48,647 nucleotides of DNA from an uncultured Pelagibacteraceae bacterium (lineage in GTDB: Bacteria; Pseudomonadota; Alphaproteobacteria; Pelagibacterales; Pelagibacteraceae): the NCBI GenBank assembly GCA_902588315.1, contig CACIOP010000009.1, positions 1 to 48,647 of the forward strand, in the 5' to 3' direction. Positions 47,371 to 48,647 of this stretch are shown piece after piece. The notes under the pieces are model-generated. The model worked only from the letters and a program-made list of their open reading frames with translations, had not been told where the DNA came from and made no database searches. Position numbers and translations under genes: made by a program. Within the stretch, counting starts at the first letter, position 1, and each line of letters begins with the position of its first letter.

Positions 47371-48647
47371 ATGGCAAAAAATAAAAACAACCAGGCAATC
47401 TGGACCACGCGAATAAAAAAAAATACATCAAGTTTATTTCAAAAAGTTGGTAATTCAATAGATATTGATAAAAGACTTTATAAAGAAGACATCCAGGGAT
47501 CAATTGCTCATGTTGAAATGCTTTTTAAACAAAAAATAATTTCATTCAAAATAAAAAATAAAATTATTTATGGACTAACAAAAATTGATAAGGAAATAAC
47601 AAACAATAAATTTGAGTTTAATAAAAAATATGAAGATATTCATATGAATATCGAAAAGAGACTTTTTCAAATCATAGGTGAAGAAGCTGGCTACGTTCAC
47701 ACTGCAAGATCAAGAAATGATCAAGTAATTACTGATTTTAAAATTTGGATAAAAAAATCAAGCAACGAAATTAGTAATAATATTAATAAAGTTATTAAGA
47801 GTACAATTAAGTTAGCTGAAAAAAATGTTGAGACTATTATGCCTGGATTTACACATCTTAAAAATGCTCAAGCTATCTCTTTTGCACATTATTTAATGTC
47901 ATATGTAGAAATGTTTAATAGAGACAAAAAGAGATTTGCTAATAATTTAGACAGTTTAAATGAAAATCCTTTAGGTGTTGCGGCTTTAGCAGGAACATCA
48001 TTTAATATAGATAGAAATTATACAACCAAAAAACTTGGTTTTAAAATACCTACAAATAATTCTATTGATACAGTTTCAGATAGAGATTTTGTTTTAGATT
48101 TTTTGTACGCTTCATCTGTGTGTGCTATGCACATTTCTAGAATTGCTGAAGAGTTGATTATTTGGAATTCGGACGCTTTTAACTTGATCAATTTATCTGA
48201 TAAAGTTGTTACTGGATCTTCTATAATGCCACAAAAAAAGAATCCTGATCTTTTAGAGTACTTGCGTGGAAAATCGGGAATCGCTTATGGAAATTTATTT
48301 TCGATGCTTACAATTTTAAAAGGCTTACCACTGTCTTATTTTAAAGATCTGCAAGACGATAAGGAGATTGTTTTTAAATCAAACGACAATCTAAATAATT
48401 GTTTAAAAATTTTCGATGAAATACTAAAAAATTGTAATCCAAATAAGAGTAAAATGTTAGAACTTGCTAATTCTGGATATATTACAGCCACTGATTTAGC
48501 TGACTATCTTGTGAAAAATCACTCAATGTCTTTTAGAAAAGCATACCAAAAAACTGCTGCTGTGGTTAATTTAGCTGAAAAAAGAAAAAAGAAGTTAAAT
48601 GAATTAACTTTAGATGAGTTAAAGAAAATAGAACCCAAACTTAAAGA
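47371..48647 (+). CDS. argH: Argininosuccinate lyase (3' end cut by window edge)
   Basis: An open frame from ATG 47371 runs to the end of the window without a stop, 425 complete codons of the usual 460 or so. Fumarase-superfamily regions are visible: HMNIEKRLFQIIGEEAGYVHTARSRNDQ (ARSRNDQ substrate site), PGFTHLKNAQAISFAH, and the flexible catalytic loop GSSIMPQKKNPD with the active serine. It splits argininosuccinate into arginine and fumarate, the last step of arginine synthesis. No internal stop or frameshift was found on hand translation. Confidence 0.95.
   Translation, partial: MAKNKNNQAIWTTRIKKNTSSLFQKVGNSIDIDKRLYKEDIQGSIAHVEMLFKQKIISFKIKNKIIYGLTKIDKEITNNKFEFNKKYEDIHMNIEKRLFQIIGEEAGYVHTARSRNDQVITDFKIWIKKSSNEISNNINKVIKSTIKLAEKNVETIMPGFTHLKNAQAISFAHYLMSYVEMFNRDKKRFANNLDSLNENPLGVAALAGTSFNIDRNYTTKKLGFKIPTNNSIDTVSDRDFVLDFLYASSVCAMHISRIAEELIIWNSDAFNLINLSDKVVTGSSIMPQKKNPDLLEYLRGKSGIAYGNLFSMLTILKGLPLSYFKDLQDDKEIVFKSNDNLNNCLKIFDEILKNCNPNKSKMLELANSGYITATDLADYLVKNHSMSFRKAYQKTAAVVNLAEKRKKKLNELTLDELKKIEPKLK

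Overview
The window is one contiguous piece of a very AT-rich, extremely gene-dense alphaproteobacterial chromosome, most likely from the SAR11 clade (Pelagibacterales / 'Candidatus Pelagibacter'-like). The basis is: strong A/T codon bias and lysine/asparagine-rich proteins; almost no intergenic DNA, with many stop/start overlaps; alphaproteobacterial gene orders (J-domain protein-cobS-cobT, a large SUV3-like helicase with fdxA and carD downstream, tlpA divergent from argH); a RegB-type sensor kinase; and a TAXI-type TRAP transporter. The assignment is by recognition of families and gene order, not by a database search. No IS element, prophage, CRISPR array or integrase was seen, and no gene-free stretch reaches 300 bases.

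Layout. 1-3365 (+): J-domain protein, cobS, cobT. 3362-17275 (-): a long run of co-oriented genes, read from the right: GT4 glycosyltransferase, thrS, infC, rpmI, rplT, pheS, pheT, lepA, GT17 glycosyltransferase, tRNA-Ser(GGA), gyrB, regB-like kinase. 17312-18061 (+): alpha/beta hydrolase. 18058-24002 (-): gltD-gltB. 24186-24950 (+): uppP. 24947-31464 (-): EamA transporter, aceF, an aceE with an N-terminal lipoyl domain, and a thiolase. 31538-32159 (+): tRNA-Arg(ACG), a possible tiny membrane protein, and a PaaI-like thioesterase. 32165-37250 (-): fused TRAP permease, TAXI binding protein, acetoacetyl-CoA synthetase. 37424-41484 (+): frameshifted SUV3-like helicase, TerB-like protein, fdxA, carD. 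41545-41637 (-): a 30-residue Lys/Arg/Ala protein gene. 41838-43660 (-): acyl-CoA synthetase and tRNA-Leu(CAA). 43722-45322 (+): dedA-like, dsbB, coq7. 45319-46587 (-): HNH nuclease and a carboxylesterase. 46637-46840 (+): HIG1-like small membrane protein. 46837-47346 (-): TlpA-like thioredoxin. 47371-end (+): argH, cut by the window edge.

How the genes work together. Most are housekeeping: translation (thrS, infC, rpmI, rplT, pheST, lepA, three tRNAs), DNA topology (gyrB), nitrogen assimilation (gltBD), pyruvate oxidation (aceEF), cell-wall lipid recycling (uppP) and arginine synthesis (argH). Two genes fit acetoacetate use: acetoacetyl-CoA synthetase would activate acetoacetate and the thiolase would split acetoacetyl-CoA to acetyl-CoA. 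A TAXI TRAP transporter of unknown substrate lies between them. Redox and quinone themes recur: a RegB-like quinone/thiol sensor, DsbB, COQ7, FdxA, TlpA and a HIG1 protein.

The points most worth a second look are: (1) a pyruvate dehydrogenase E1 (AceE type) carrying its own lipoyl domain, a close copy of the one on the neighbouring E2; (2) an unannotated 30-residue poly-basic protein gene with Shine-Dalgarno, upstream dyad and shared bidirectional terminator, facing a CarD that itself has a long Lys-rich N-terminus; (3) a single-base frameshift at a 6-A run in the SUV3-like helicase; (4) a strong stem-loop occupying the ribosome-binding position of the TRAP permease gene; (5) cobST without any other cobalamin gene in view; and (6) tRNA genes packed within 7-8 bases of protein genes.
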